From NCBI GenBank assembly GCA_934045905.1, contig OW203769.1:26505705-26569704 (forward strand): a stretch of DNA of 64,000 nucleotides, given 5' to 3'. A program made the translations under genes and the position numbers. The stretch is from Leuctra nigra (Eukaryota > Arthropoda > Insecta > Plecoptera > Leuctridae). Below, piece by piece: positions 32,540 to 45,369 of the stretch. Under the pieces are notes generated by a model. The model saw nothing but the letters and a program-made list of their open reading frames with translations. It did no database searches and was not told where the DNA came from. The first letter of the stretch is position 1. Every line of letters starts with the position of its first letter.

Positions 32540-35500
32540 CTAATTGATAAGTTCATGTTCATAATCTTCTAATTATTCTATGGACCTTGGTTGTATGAGA
32601 TGCAATTCGGTTTTCAGATGGTCGTTGTTTTCTAATTCCACATGGCTGAGTTTGCATCCAGGTGAAATGGGAAAACAAACAGTGACATTTCCTTCACAGC
32701 GTTTGTTGCCTGCTAGCCATCAGACGTATTTCCAAATCTCTCCTGCATTTTGCTTATTTTCTTCGATAATTTCTTCAGTTTGGTGCCTTTAGTCATTTCC
32801 AAAACTGGTGAACATTATTTTTCAATAGTATTTCTCCAGTTGGTTGACATTTCATTTCATTTTCTTATTATAATTGTGGAAACGTTGGATTCATTCCGTT
32901 TACACACTTTTCAACCTGCCAATTCCTTGGAGGTTGTTACCTTATGTTTGTTTGAACGTGATTTATTCCGTTCTTTTCCTTTAATATTATTGAGTTTCTT
33001 TCATGTAAATAAGTTTTGTTCAATTAGTTACATAGGACGTTGAATAGTACTTGCATTTCTTTATTTATCACGATTTGTATTTTACCCATATCGATTACTT
33101 CACGCATTCATTGATTATAAATATTTCTTCCGCTTTTATTGAACAAATTTCAACATTTCGAAAATGGGAAAGACTTCTGCCAAGACAAAATCATTAAATG
33201 CTAAGAAGCGCATCACGAAACTAGATTATAAATTATATTATATAGATTATATTAGATTATAGATTTGTCTCGGATTATAATGTCACATGCAATGGCACTC
33301 AATTATTTCATATAGATTGAGTGGTCGTGTTTTGCTTTCAGTTTGACTAAAACGTTTTCTGTACGTTGTGTTTCGGTTCGACGTGTTGCAAGTATTGGTG
33401 CTCGCTCTCCAACGCGTTACCCAGAGCGTTTTCCTAGTAATATTACTTGCATTTTATTTTCAATTCACCATTTGATTTACTGCCCTAAATTACATAATAA
33501 AGTATCTGATAGATATCTCTTGTTGAGCCCTACACTGGCCTCCTGCTTGCAGGTTATAATTAGTAATTACAATAAACAAATAAATAAATATATATATATA
33601 AATAATAGATGTAGTACATCACATGACAAAATACTGTGAAAAACAATACAAATATTAATTACAATCAATTAATTAAGTTAGCTGATTGAGTTAGCAATCA
33701 ATAATAATTAATTTCTACTATTAATATTCATAAATATTTAAGTTTTATACTTTACTATAAACATGAGTATATACAGATACAGATACAAAAATAGTATCTA
33801 TATCCTGTGTCTAGATACTGAACAACACTGCATGGTTTTTAATTTTCCCTAAGAACCCAATTGTTGCTTTGTATCTATTTTTACTTATTTGGGTCCATCC
33901 TGAATTGGTTCTCCCTTTTGAAAATGTCTAAAATCAGCACTGGGTGAAATTGTTTGGTGAGCTTTTTTCAACCCATTATTTTGTTTTTGAACATATTCGT
34001 TAACAACACAAGATATATTTAATAATAATTATTCACAAGTATAATAATTCAGATTCCGACACCACACTCTAAAAATCCATTATATAATCCAAATCCTCAT
34101 CTTTTTTTAGCGAAGTATAGGTATAGATTGTTAAAGTTACTCTTCGCCTGTATAGTAATTCAATTTATAGTTGGTTGAGGTAGTAAATTTGTTTGAAGTC
34201 GAGTCAACTTGAACCAATGTGCACAGGTTGACATGTTTATTAGTAGCAGCATCTTCCCACGTGCATCTATCTGAATATATGGGTGTGATTTTCGCACGCG
34301 GGTTTCAGTAGTTTTCGGCGACATGTTCGAGGTGAATCGCCTGATCGGCGGGAGAGATACTTGTTTCGGTCCGCGAACCATGCTTGTGGGTTTATGTTCT
34401 CTAGGACATCTCTGAATTGTTATTAAAAGTAATGGTTTCTGTCACTGCTGAACAGGAATACATTTCAGGGGGAGGATTAAGTAGTCTCTAAAATAGACAA
34501 ATTTAGAGTTCGAGCTGGAAAAAAAAATTGTACGTCATTCGTTTTGGTCCTATTTGGTTATAACGTATACTTAATTGTTATAAATAAATATATAGATTGC
34601 AGGCACAAAATATGTTTTTTGTTACAAAAAAAATATTAGTAATAAATTCAAACATTTTACCTAATATGAAAAAATTGTATTTTGAAAAAATAAAATAAAT
34701 TTCAATAACGTCAAGGATAGATATGTAAAAATAATAAATATCAATGTGGAATCTATAATATATACACACAACTTTCACCCATAATGAATTTCCGAACTTC
34801 TCTTTAATCCTGAGCGTTGGGTGACATATTGTTATACTTTCATATTCCCATTTTATTCTCCCCATATACTTAGTATCAAATAAACAATCTTTTATTTCCT
34901 AATTCAGAAGTTAAAATAAAAATAAAAAAACAACAAAATAAAACAAATGGAAATTCTTTCCCACATAAATTATCAAGAATAAATAAGAATGTTTTTGTAT
35001 TTTGATTAGCGGAGACGAAGTATTTCGGTAGTGGGTATCTTGTTAGTGCATTGTGTTCAAGGTGTATCGGTGTCGGGTGTAGAGAAGTCAAAGCGGCCGA
35101 ATGCTCGTTGATTTATAGTGGTACAAGGCTGCGACCAGAAGGAAGGAATTTGTCGGCATCTTTGCGTAGCCGAACGACCCGATCACTGGCGTCAACGCTT
35201 CGGTCTATTCTCGAACTCTTGTCGTCAAGATGTCGATTGTAATTTTATGTTATTCTTATGATAGTGAGACGATTTCATGCGAGATGTTTAATGAAAATCG
35301 ATGAGCAATAAAGGTCTTGGTTCTCTAATGTGTCGATAAATCGAATTAAATATGAAGGGTGTAGGACGATAAAAGTCAATTTTTGGAGAGAGATTGATGT
35401 GTCATCTCGCATGGGTTTGTACGACTTTCAAAACATTCTTTAGGTTTGTAGGAAATTATAATATAAACATTGAAACAAATCGGCTATCAATGCAAGACTG

Positions 35501-37585
35501 AATCGGAGTCCCTGTACCCTTCAAATACTACTATTTGACTTGTCGATTTTCCAACATGATTTGAAAAAAAGTCATACTCACTATTATGACCTGAAGATGT
35601 CAAATATTTACTTTTTTGGAAATTTGTTTAAGTACAGAATTTTCATTCGTTCAATCAGTCGGTTTATTTTAGTTCTCATGACGTAACGTTTTGACATACA
35701 AATTTTAAAGCATTACAAAATGTTTATGTCTGAACCGAAATTTCGCTAAAAACGATCAATATGTCGCAGTTAGAGGGGGTAGAGATAGTTTTGTGGCGTC
35801 TTTTTTTTTGGGGTCAGGTCAATTAATATGCCTTTTTTAGCGTGAGATACCAAAACTTGCTACCTAAGTTCTTATTATTTATTTTTCTAAATTCTCAATT
35901 ACTTATAACTAGGAATATCGTGAGTTTACCTATATATATCCCACTAAGTTATGAATTTATTTTTATGAATTTATCATACATTTGTTTAATGTTGATTATA
36001 TCGTAATTATTATTCCTTTCTTTTCCAGTTGAGGAGCTTACTTTCAAATCGCAATTTCTCCAAAAAAATTAATATTCGAGTAAGAGATTGCATCAAGTTT
36101 TAAGTCGTTTTCTTTCGATTACTCGAGATCGAATTTGATCGAATAATTTGTAGTTTTGATAAAGTAAGAGACAATTAAGAATCATTCACTAACTGTATTG
36201 TTAAAACAATGTATTTTTTAAATGACAATTAAATAAATAAATTATATAAATGAAAGAAGATATCTTCATCAATTACACACAATGTTGCCCGTAAAAAATG
36301 CTAGTTAAAATTGGTCTTATAGCAACTTGTCCTAGGGTCCCTTTTGCATCAAACTGCAACTTTTCAGCTTGAACTCATACGCTGCACTAACAATGGTACG
36401 GGTGAATCAACGGTACGGGAAAATGTTCAAGTCCCAACACTTCTTTTGCGGTTATTACATTTCCACTGTTATTGAAATTTTTTATGATTTTTTGGGAGAG
36501 GAGGGGCGGTTGTGTAACAATGGATTTATTTATATCGCGCCTACCCATGGGCTCCAGCCATGGTGCTTAGAATTCGCCGTTTTTCATACAAATCTCTGAT
36601 GAAATAATACCTCAAACAAGAGCATAAAACCATTATATCTTACTGCATGCTCCAATTATATGTTCTTAATTGAAGTTCCAATCCCAAAATAATTCATATT
36701 TGTAGTGCAACGTTGTCAGATTTATGGTACATTTCTCACAGTATACACATTTTCTTTCTTATTTGGCCGGTGACCCTATATTTTCAAACAGCAGTCTTAT
36801 TCTATAAATTATTATCTTTAATTTGAGGCTATTTTCAATATTTTGTCATTCCTTTTGCGGTTTTATGAGCAAATCAAGAACAATTACTGGACGATTTGAA
36901 GTATCCCTGTGTTATCTAATGGGTACCTATACCTAGGTACTTCAAACACACAATATTTATTTAATACCTACCTATATAACGTATTTCTGAGTATAATTTG
37001 TTTTTACGTCTATTTTCGGTTACATTTTCAGAAATACAAAATAACTAGCATTTTGTAATTAAACGTACCTACAATATTGTTTTTTCTTCATGCCCCAAAG
37101 AATCCATAGTAACAATTTGTAATATAGGTTACTTCTATCAATCCAATTCTATTGTACTCTAGAATTGAATCTTTTCAGAAGTAGTTCATCAAGTAAGGTA
37201 CAATTTATACCTATTTCATTTATAATTAAATACTTTGTATCATAAGAATGTAAATGGTGTAAAGTGTGAATTTGTGATAATATAATGAAATCTTCAGTTA
37301 CTGTATCGGTATTCAGTGGGGTAAGTCAATCGTCTCCAAATTGTTTAGAAATAATTTGACACTTGGAAAGGTTACGTAAAGCAATGACATCTCACTCTTT
37401 CGATATGTTATGCGACTTCTGTTTGATAGTTAACTAAGTAGAAAGAAACGGCAGAAATGACTTCGAATATAATTTTATTAGCTTGAGCTTGAATATTTTC
37501 ATATCAAGACATAAAGTTCAAGGAAAATGCAATGGGCAGCCAAAATCAGCAAATTTTACTCTAATAAAAAGACACATGCATCACA
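32540..37585. other. intronic DNA, no gene seen
   Basis: Five kilobases of mainly AT-rich sequence. Mixed-composition patches at 33340-33450, 34200-34400 and 35040-35240 hold short open frames without known motifs. A TATAAAT word sits on the minus strand at about 35115 but has no supporting initiator or exon. No repeat copy of the other families in the window was seen. Confidence 0.35.
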
Positions 37586-37600
37586 CACCTGACGACACAA

Positions 37601-37819
37601 TGTACACTTGGCCAAACAAAACTTGAACGTTCAATAAATCTGATAGGCTGATAAATGTTAGATCGCACCATCAGACGTCAGTCTAAGCGATCTCATTATC
37701 TCACTCTAGTAGGTGACCTCACATTTCAATGATAAGAACAAGCTTTGATTGGTTATGGGACATGACCAGCAGTCATTCAAATTTGGTCAACGATCAAGTT
37801 TTGTTTGGCCGAGTGTACA
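37601..37819. mobile_element. MITE with TGTACACT..GGCCAAACAA ends, copy 1
   Basis: TGTACACTTGGCCAAACAAA (continuing ACTTGA) and, at the other end, TCAAGTTTTGTTTGGCCGAG then TGTACA form 26-bp inverted ends with one mismatch. The interior contains CTAGTAGGTGA and CAATGATAA words shared with the element at 42599-42819. Confidence 0.7.
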
Positions 37820-38701
37820 TAGTCATTAGTCAGCATATAACCTCCGCTCGTTCTTCATCTTTCCAAAGAAATTTTGAGATAATTATATCCACTATGAATG
37901 TAATATTTAACATAAAAGCATTGGGTTTTAACAGTTTTCACATGCGTATACACCAGATTTTTTTCTCTTTTTTTTTATTAATAAATCACTGCAAAATCAA
38001 CTTATATTGACTAAAAATATTGATAAGCTCCAGTATGTAATAAATGTCCTTCATAATTCGTCTTGTATAACTCAACATGAACGATGTATAAGGAGTGTTC
38101 TCATAGGTATCTATTTTTTGATCGGATTTAGAGAATTTCTACTCAGGCATATCTACCCACTCAACATGGATTTATGTATAATTTCAATAATTACAATTCA
38201 TAAGGATCATGCGATTTATTTAAAAATGCCTTTAAAATGCCTGTAGCCATTCACTTAAAATAGTACTACATATTATTTATTCTAACTTCTGATGTATTAC
38301 CTATAACCTATTAGAGCTACACTAGTTGCCACCAAGCCACCAAGCGTAAAAAATTGCATCTTGAGGTAATAACATAGAGGTAATTGTCTTACCTATGGTA
38401 ATGGAGCAGATTCATTGGCACTTGTAACGAGTTCAGTTCAAGTTACATAAATTAAAACGCGAAACAGAATTTCAGCTTACGTCATGTGTCGACAAACAAA
38501 TGGGCATATTTTATTACAGCACACTCATTCATATTTTTGCAAAAACTAGATTTATTCACCAATAGCAGCATTTTGACCAGCACCCTTTTTAATCACATCC
38601 TGCTGAACGAGGTGTCATTGTCAAGAAAACTGTGGTACTTTAATCTCTTAATTTAAAAAGAACATTCTGCAGGTGATTATTTTCGAACGGCTTTGGACTT
38701 T

Positions 38702-38823
38702 GCCAGTTGCTGCCGTTGAGCCAGAGAGACTGTATTTGGGGGCTAGTACGGCCTCCCTCCACCTGTTATCAGTCTCTCGACGGCGCGGGTTGTGGAGGCT
38801 CGTGCTGTAAATGTCCATAACCT
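38702..38823 (+). mobile_element. 5S-headed SINE family, headless fragment
   Basis: CAGTTGCTGCCGTTGAGCCA through GTTATCAGTCTCTCGACGGC and GCGGGTTGTGGAGGC matches the body of the SINE at 16970-17075. The 5S-like head and the tail are absent. Confidence 0.75.
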
Positions 38824-38919
38824 CAATGTTTCCGATTTACTTGAAATTTTAGTGAATTATTGATAATCACGCCATACACAATCCCTGAGAAAATTAAACA
38901 CTTCTCGTGTCCAATTTCT

Positions 38920-39300
38920 GAGATAAATTGATTTGTCTTCACCATTGTTATCTTATGGCAGAAAAAGATAATCGTGTCATATTTAGGCTATAATGAAGAT
39001 TTATTTTCTTTATGTCGATAGGTTTGAACAAAAATCTTATTTTATGGTAGACATAATGAACGAACATACATAATATCAGGGAAAAAAATGAAAACAATAC
39101 CACGTGCTATTTTAAAAGTTAGAACTCAAATTCGAAATTATTTTCCCATACCTCCCATGTAAAGGTTTTGTTCATCCTCTGATGGCATAAAATTGAAAAC
39201 TCATTGTTGGACTGGAGTTGTAAACTTCAGGACTAATGAGTATTATAGAAAAACGTTTTTTAAACTTGTAATTTCAAGAAAAAATATTTTTGTATATACG
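38920..39300. repeat. dispersed repeat, copy 2 (partner at 12.8-13.2 kb)
   Basis: ATAATCGTGTCATATTTAGG, ATCAGGGAAAAAAATGAAAA, CAATACCACGTGCTATTTTA and CATACCTCCCATGTAAAGG follow the same order as at 12795-13000. In both places it lies beside a SINE sequence. Confidence 0.65.
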
Positions 39301-39359
39301 ATTTCCAATTTTAAAATCTATCAGCGGAAGTTGAGATTGATTTGCTCGTCGGTACACCT

Positions 39360-39455
39360 ATGGTCGGTGACAGGCAAAGATGAACCCGCACTAGCATGGA
39401 CCGCCCTATACCTGGCAATGCTAAACAGGGTTCATCTTTGCCTGTCACCGACCAT
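39360..39455. repeat. perfect 28-bp inverted repeat with 40-bp loop
   Basis: ATGGTCGGTGACAGGCAAAG (continuing ATGAACCC) at 39360-39387 is exactly complementary to 39428-39455. Inside the loop TAGCAT and ATGCTA can also pair. RNA from either strand would fold into a roughly 96-nt hairpin. It could be a small foldback element or a microRNA-like precursor; no copy elsewhere in the window was seen. Confidence 0.8.
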
Positions 39456-39459
39456 ATGA

Positions 39460-42400
39460 CCATCCTTGTCTGTGCTATGACTGTGCTCAGTTTTCTTAAT
39501 TTGTTTCTATGCATAAACACACATTATAGCCGCACACTCTCAAACTCGTATTCTAATCTATTGTTCTTGCTGGCATCATCTTCTATGACTTGCTATCGAT
39601 GCTTTCAACCTCTTTGACAAAGATACCTTCTCTGCATGGGACTTCTTCGACTCTTCTAAACCACCGACAATGACAATACAAGATAATTGAGACTTGAAGG
39701 CTCATTTAGACGACTTGGGCTCAAATATGACGAAGCAGTCTTTTGATACGTTTGTATAGTCACATGATCGTATGTAGACATCAAATTTGATAACAATGGA
39801 TCTTATGTTATATCATAATGTTTTTTGAGGGCTGAGATTTTATGATGACAAATGTTATTAATGTTATTTGTTATTAATAATGTTCTTATTAATGATCGTA
39901 CGACACTTAAAATTTGCATTTGTGGGATCGATATAATGTGTCCGCAGTTATGATCGGTCCTCTCGAAATTGCATTCAGAAAACTCAATAATATTGTATCA
40001 AGATGTCATGAACACATAATTACATCTACATTTTGATGAAACGGTGTATTATTTTGGAATTATTTTGAGGCTATTTTGCTTGTAGCTCGCACCAGCTTCA
40101 AATGTAATCATTTTGTATATTGCACATTTTTATTTTATATATTATATTCATAAAAAATTAGTTTTGTAAAGAAATAAAATAAATAAAATAAAATAAATAT
40201 AAAATATATTTATTACTCAAAAGAAATAAATTGAAACTCTTTATCCAACAAAATTATCTAATTCCCTTAAAATATAAAGATTAAATTTAACGTAATTCTA
40301 TGAATCTATAACAACTATCTCATATCCATCATTGTATTACATCACTCCAACAATATGAAAGATAACGCAATATATCCCTCCCCTCCCCCACCCCTAATGA
40401 AATGTTGGGGTGAGTGAGAGGGTTGGGGGGACGTCGTCTTGTGATCTAATCAAGCCGCCGAGACGCCGAGCGTCGACGTCGAGGCAGATATTACACAGGC
40501 GTCGAGACGCCCTTCATTAGAACAATCAAGCCGACGTCAAGCGTCGCCGAGCTCCATTACGTCTTCCCTCCCACCCACCCACAACGACGCCGGGGTTGCA
40601 GAAACCGACGTCCAATAGGGGGTGATTGTGGAGGACTGGCCAGCCAATCAGAAAGCATAGTTCGTGCGGGATGCTCGATACTTTTAGTTTATTATTTTCA
40701 ACATGCGCTGGTTTACTTGCAATATTCATACTCATGTAATATAAATTCTTAAAAGTCCTAAAAATTTCTCACTGGGGTTTGCCGAGTAAAAAGAGATGTA
40801 TAATTAATTGTTTATTTATTGCCCACGTTCGGAAGTGAAACTTTTCAAAAGTATGAAATATAAAAGGTATACGAAAATGTTTAAATGTATAACTTTTTAA
40901 TAATTTTATTGATCAAGACATTCGACATTCGATCAAAATGACATTCGATAACGATAGTTTTAATTCTTTAATTCACTCACACGTATCGTACATTTAGTTG
41001 TGTTCACACAAGTTGTATAGTTGTGTAGTTGTTGAGTTGGCAACTCTCAGAACACATTTACGCCCTCTCTGCTCAGATGTCTTTCCGGATGGATCATTTA
41101 ATTAAATTGTGCTTCAATATTAATAAGAAAAAGCTTATAACTTTCCGTCATGTCATTATATGAAAGAAATTTAAAATTTCCACAAGTACTTCCCTCGGAC
41201 GAGGAAGTTCTTCTAACTCATGGCTTTCCAAACCCACATTATTTTGTTTGTGGAAAAGTTTTTCCTTATTTTTCCATTTCATTTTCAAATTAAAAACTAT
41301 GCTTCAATATTACTGTTTTGTCTTCATTAAAGTTGTGCCTTCGTAAAGAAAATGCTTGTAATCTAAACTTTCGGCTTACATAACACGATAAAAAATGTAT
41401 ACTAGGTACATAATTTAGTAGGTACCTAATAAGTAAAGTAAATTAGTACCGACGAAAAGTAATTTGAAAAACAAAAGTAGTATATAATTTTGAATTACTA
41501 AAACGACGAACCAACTAAAACTCGATCCTTATTGATATAATGTGATAATCTGAGAGTCCCGGGTTCATGTCCTGTCTCAATACTGCTTTCGGAGCCACTT
41601 TAACATCGGCAACACAAAGCGCGCCGCTCTCAGCTCCTGGGAAGATATTTCTGCTCAGCCAGATAGCGAGGTAGCTTGCTACAGTGGCTGGAGAGGCATT
41701 CAACCTGCATCGTGTGATAGTGTTGGGCAGTAGAACTCAACCAGAGGTCGTTCAAAATAATACTTACGCTTTATTAGTAATTAATTATTAGTACACGTTG
41801 AATGAATGGGATTTTGCAAAAATGTTCTGTGTACAAATCTAAGAGTCAAACTATTGATTCACTAAGATTCACTATTCACCGACTCATTGATTCACTCTTT
41901 TCAAATTTTGTCATCTTTCGCAGATGAACCTATCTATTTCTGCATCAAAAGACTCATTCTGTACCCAGAGGTAGAAGGCCGGAAGTCCATTTCCTCGATT
42001 TTGCGTTGTTCGATTTTGGAATGATGTAATCAAGCTCTATTAATTGCCTTTTGACTGATGTCAAGTAAATGTAAATATGTACACACGAATTTAACGTTAT
42101 AATTTGAAAGTTGTAAAAATATTGAAAAAGTGTTGAAAAATATTCCTCGGCATATTGACTTCACGATTGTTTTAGATTACTGAGTGTGGGAATTAGTGAG
42201 TGGTTGGGGAGATGGCCCCTCTATGTTTCCCATCCCTTGCTCTGCTTCAGAATAAAGTGTCCTTGGGGGATAGATCCCCCCTCCCTCTCCCTCTCTAATA
42301 TAGTTAAAATTACATTTTTAAAATCAATTTTTTTTTTAAATAATTGTATGCCATATTATTTTCATAATTCTAAAAAAAAGTAGGAAAATATGGCTCAAAT

Positions 42401-42595
42401 AGAAGCTAACAAAAATATTTAGACGTACTTGTTATTTACACCACCATAATGCTGCTATACAAATTTACACACACAAAAAATGCATAATGTGTCATAAAAT
42501 TAATGCCATTTGGATGTCTAAACGTTAGTGTGTGAGAAATATTTTTGGATCACACCACTTTTCGTGTGATAAGGCTTGGCAATATTTTTAAAAAT
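39460..42595. other. intronic DNA, mostly featureless
   Basis: AT-rich with two exceptions. A CpG-rich patch at 40430-40640 contains AATCAAGCCG twice and several CGTCGACG-type words, possibly the remains of a foldback element. A segment at 41530-41720 (CCCGGGTTCATGTCC, then GGAGCCACTTTAACATCGGC) looks like SINE remains with a weak B box. No gene is seen. Confidence 0.4.
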
Positions 42596-42598
42596 GTT

Positions 42599-42819
42599 TG
42601 TACACTCGAACAAATAATATACGGTACCTCGAAAGAAGTGGATTGTCTAATAAAGGTTTGATTGGCATCATCCCATGAAGTCTGTGATAATGCATTATCT
42701 AACTCCAGTAGGTGAGCACTGATTTCATTGATAATAACAATGATTGATTGTCAAGGAACCGGCCCAGCAGCCAATCCGTTTTGTGCAAAGTACAGTTTTT
42801 TTATTGGTTTGAGTGTACC
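42599..42819. mobile_element. MITE with TGTACACT ends, copy 2
   Basis: TGTACACTCGAACAAA at the left and TTGGTTTGAGTGTAC at the right form short inverted ends. The interior shares CAGTAGGTGAGC/CTAGTAGGTGACC and CATTGATAATAACAATGATT-type sequence with 37601-37819. It is more diverged than copy 1. Confidence 0.55.
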
Positions 42820-43642
42820 TATCTGTAAACTGAAGAACACGAAAGATAGAAACATAATGTCCTTATAATATGAACAAACTTCTTGACATTCTTTGGAAAT
42901 GGCCTCACACTGACTGGATTCAAGTGAAAGGCAATACATTACAATTTGCTGGCCACTTTGAACAATGCACCTGCTTCTTTATTCCTTCGCTCGCTGACAT
43001 TGTTGAGATTATAGATCTCATCATTCCCTTCACTAATTTGCCTGGACCTTTTATTTGAATATTTAGAACATTCCTCGGAATCATCCTTATTTCTTTTTTT
43101 ATGTTGTTCGTGAATATAAGACCTGTATTTTAAATAATTTATTACGGTTATAAAATGTGGTATTCTATCTAATTAGTTTAAGATAAGTTGTGCATGGCTT
43201 CTAACGAGACCAAAATGACGATATTCCTTCCATTTTCGTTACAAAAAATTAATTACTCTATTTTTTTATATTTGCACTAATTTGCTACATAGCTATTACA
43301 TCATTTAGTTTAAAACAATGGAATATTTATGCATTATCTTTCATCAGAACCCAATTAAACATTTTGAAATTAATATAAGACAATAAGACAATATCTGAAA
43401 TCTTAATGTATTGAGTGTATTTTGTAAACTACAACTACTAAGTACTTCAGCAAGAGGCTGAAGGTAAAAGAAGGTTAAAGGTTAAAAAAATTCGATATTG
43501 AAACTACTATTGAGTGTTAGTTTAGGTAGTCTATTGAATTATAATATTTATTGTTTTGAAGAGTTAAGAGAAAAAATATTTCTAAAAATGGAAATATATG
43601 CTGGAGTATTATTGGCAGGAATTATTCTACTTATCTACTTAT

Positions 43643-44460
43643 ATGGTAATGGAGAGAAAACAGAAGACTAAGTGCTGTATAAAATTGAAAGGAGATGTGC
43701 TTGAAGAGAGAGATGAGTTTAAGTACTTAGGAAGTGTACTGACAAGGGATGGAAAGGTGGACAAGGAGATTGAGAGGAGGGTGTGTATGGCTGAAGGGTT
43801 TTATCAGAGTGTGAGGAAACTGTTGTGGAACGAAGACATGCCACGTAGGTGTAAGGTACTACTGTACAAGATGTACTTTGTACCGATCTTAACTTATGCA
43901 GCAGTAACCTGGCCAATGGGAGGGAAGGAAGAAGTGAAATTACAAGGGGCAGAGATGAAGTTTTTAAGAAGTTTAGCAGGATTGACAAAACTTGACAAGG
44001 TAAGAAGTACAAAGATAAGGAAAGATCTGGGAGTGGAGGCTCTAGGTTTCAAATTGGGAAAAGAGAGGTTGAGGTGGTATAGACGATGGAAAGGAATGGC
44101 ACCGGGAAGAATTCCAAGGAGGGAGGCAGAGCGAGCAGCAATTGATGGGAAAAGAAAGAGAGGAAGACCAAGAACAAAGTGGATGAATGGAGTGGTGGCG
44201 GCTGTGGAAGAGAGAGGGGAGTCGTGGATGAAGATCAGAGATGAAAAGTGGTGGGAAGACGTGGACATATGGAGAAGACTTGTAGAAAAAGTTGAGGAGG
44301 AAGGAGGAGAAGAAGTTGAAGATGGAGAAGAAGATGATGAAGATGAAGAGAATACAGAAGAAATGTCAGGCCCGGCCAGCCGGTTTCATTAATTAGGCCC
44401 TTGTATTTACCTCCTTAACCCACTGTAATTTGGAAAAAAAAAAGGATTAAAGATTATTAT
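43643..44460 (+). pseudogene. non-LTR retrotransposon 3' fragment 1
   Basis: The frame ending at 44392 encodes only the C-terminal part of a LINE reverse transcriptase. It has EFKYLGSVLTRDGKVDKEI, then an LYK.YFVPILTYAAVTW block, and a lysine/arginine-rich GRPRTKWM...DEKWWEDV region with a Glu/Asp-rich end. The YLGSVLTRDG and LTYAAVTWPM blocks are typical of the region behind the RT palm in RTE-like and related LINEs. The palm itself (YADD) is missing, so this is a dead 5'-truncated copy. A 3' untranslated stretch and GATTAAAGATTATTATT tail follow. The host frame before 43643 is unrelated. Confidence 0.75.
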
Positions 44461-44805
44461 TTATCTACTTCTAACTTGGAATGTATTTTATTACAATGAA
44501 TACTTACCTTTTAAATGTATGTATACCTACAGCTGTTGGTGTGCCTAAACTAGGAGCAAAATTTAATTTTAACTTACAAGCTCACATATTTTCACAAAAA
44601 ATAAAACTGTTTGTTAGGACTTGTACGCGCAGGACTAACTAGGTAGTTTTTTATTGATGGCCTTGAACATTAATTAATCATAAATGATATACTATTATAT
44701 TTATTGAAGAAGACAACACCGATATTTAATATTTATTACATGCGAGTAGACGTTATTAGCACAGGTTGTGCCCGTTTCCTCTTAAGACATTTTTAAAAAA
44801 TTGCT

Positions 44806-45365
44806 TTTTATGGGGCGGTAACATGGCCAATGGGCAGAAGAGAAGTAGCAGAAATCCAGGCGTCACAGATGAAGTTTTTGAGAGGGGTGGCGGGAGTGAC
44901 CAAGTTGGATAAAATCAGGAGTAAGAAGATAAGACAAGATTTGGGAGTGGAGAAGTTAAGTTTGAAGATGGGTCGAGAGAGGTTGAGATGGTTCGGGCAC
45001 ATGAAAAGAATGGGAGAGGAGAGAATTCCTAGAAGAGCATTTGAGAAGGGAAGACAGGTGAAGAAAAGGAAGACTGGACGTCCGAGGACGAAGTGGATGG
45101 ACGGCATTGAAGAGGATGTGGCGGAGAGAGGCGAAGATTGGAGGAGAGTGGAAGGAGAGAAGTGGTGGGAAGATGTAGAAAGATGGAATGAGTTGGTGGA
45201 GCGGCAGGTGGAGGATTCGGAGGATGGTGAAGACGATGAGGAGGAGGACAACGGGGAAGAAGTCGGAATGGCCAGCCGGCTGCGGCATCCCAGGAGGCCC
45301 TAGAGGACGGTGGAGCTACCTCCACCCCCAACCCGACATTAGTTGGATGGGGAAAAAAGATACTA
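44806..45365 (+). pseudogene. non-LTR retrotransposon 3' fragment 2, same family
   Basis: The frame from 44809 (YGAVTWPMGRREVAEIQASQ) to TAG at 45301-45303 parallels fragment 1 from its AAVTWPMG block onwards: KFLRGVAGVTKLDKIRSKKI, LRWFGHMKRMGEERIPRR, GRPRTKWMDG and EKWWEDVERWNEL, then an acidic end. It is truncated more severely. The two fragments are direct-oriented, about 350 bp apart, and too different to be a simple duplication, so they look like two independent insertions of one family. Confidence 0.75.
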
Positions 45366-45369
45366 TAAA

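Noticed and set aside
35040..35240. Possible alternative promoter (TATAAAT on the minus strand)
   Set aside because: No initiator, exon or donor could be tied to it; a TATA-like word is expected by chance in AT-rich DNA.
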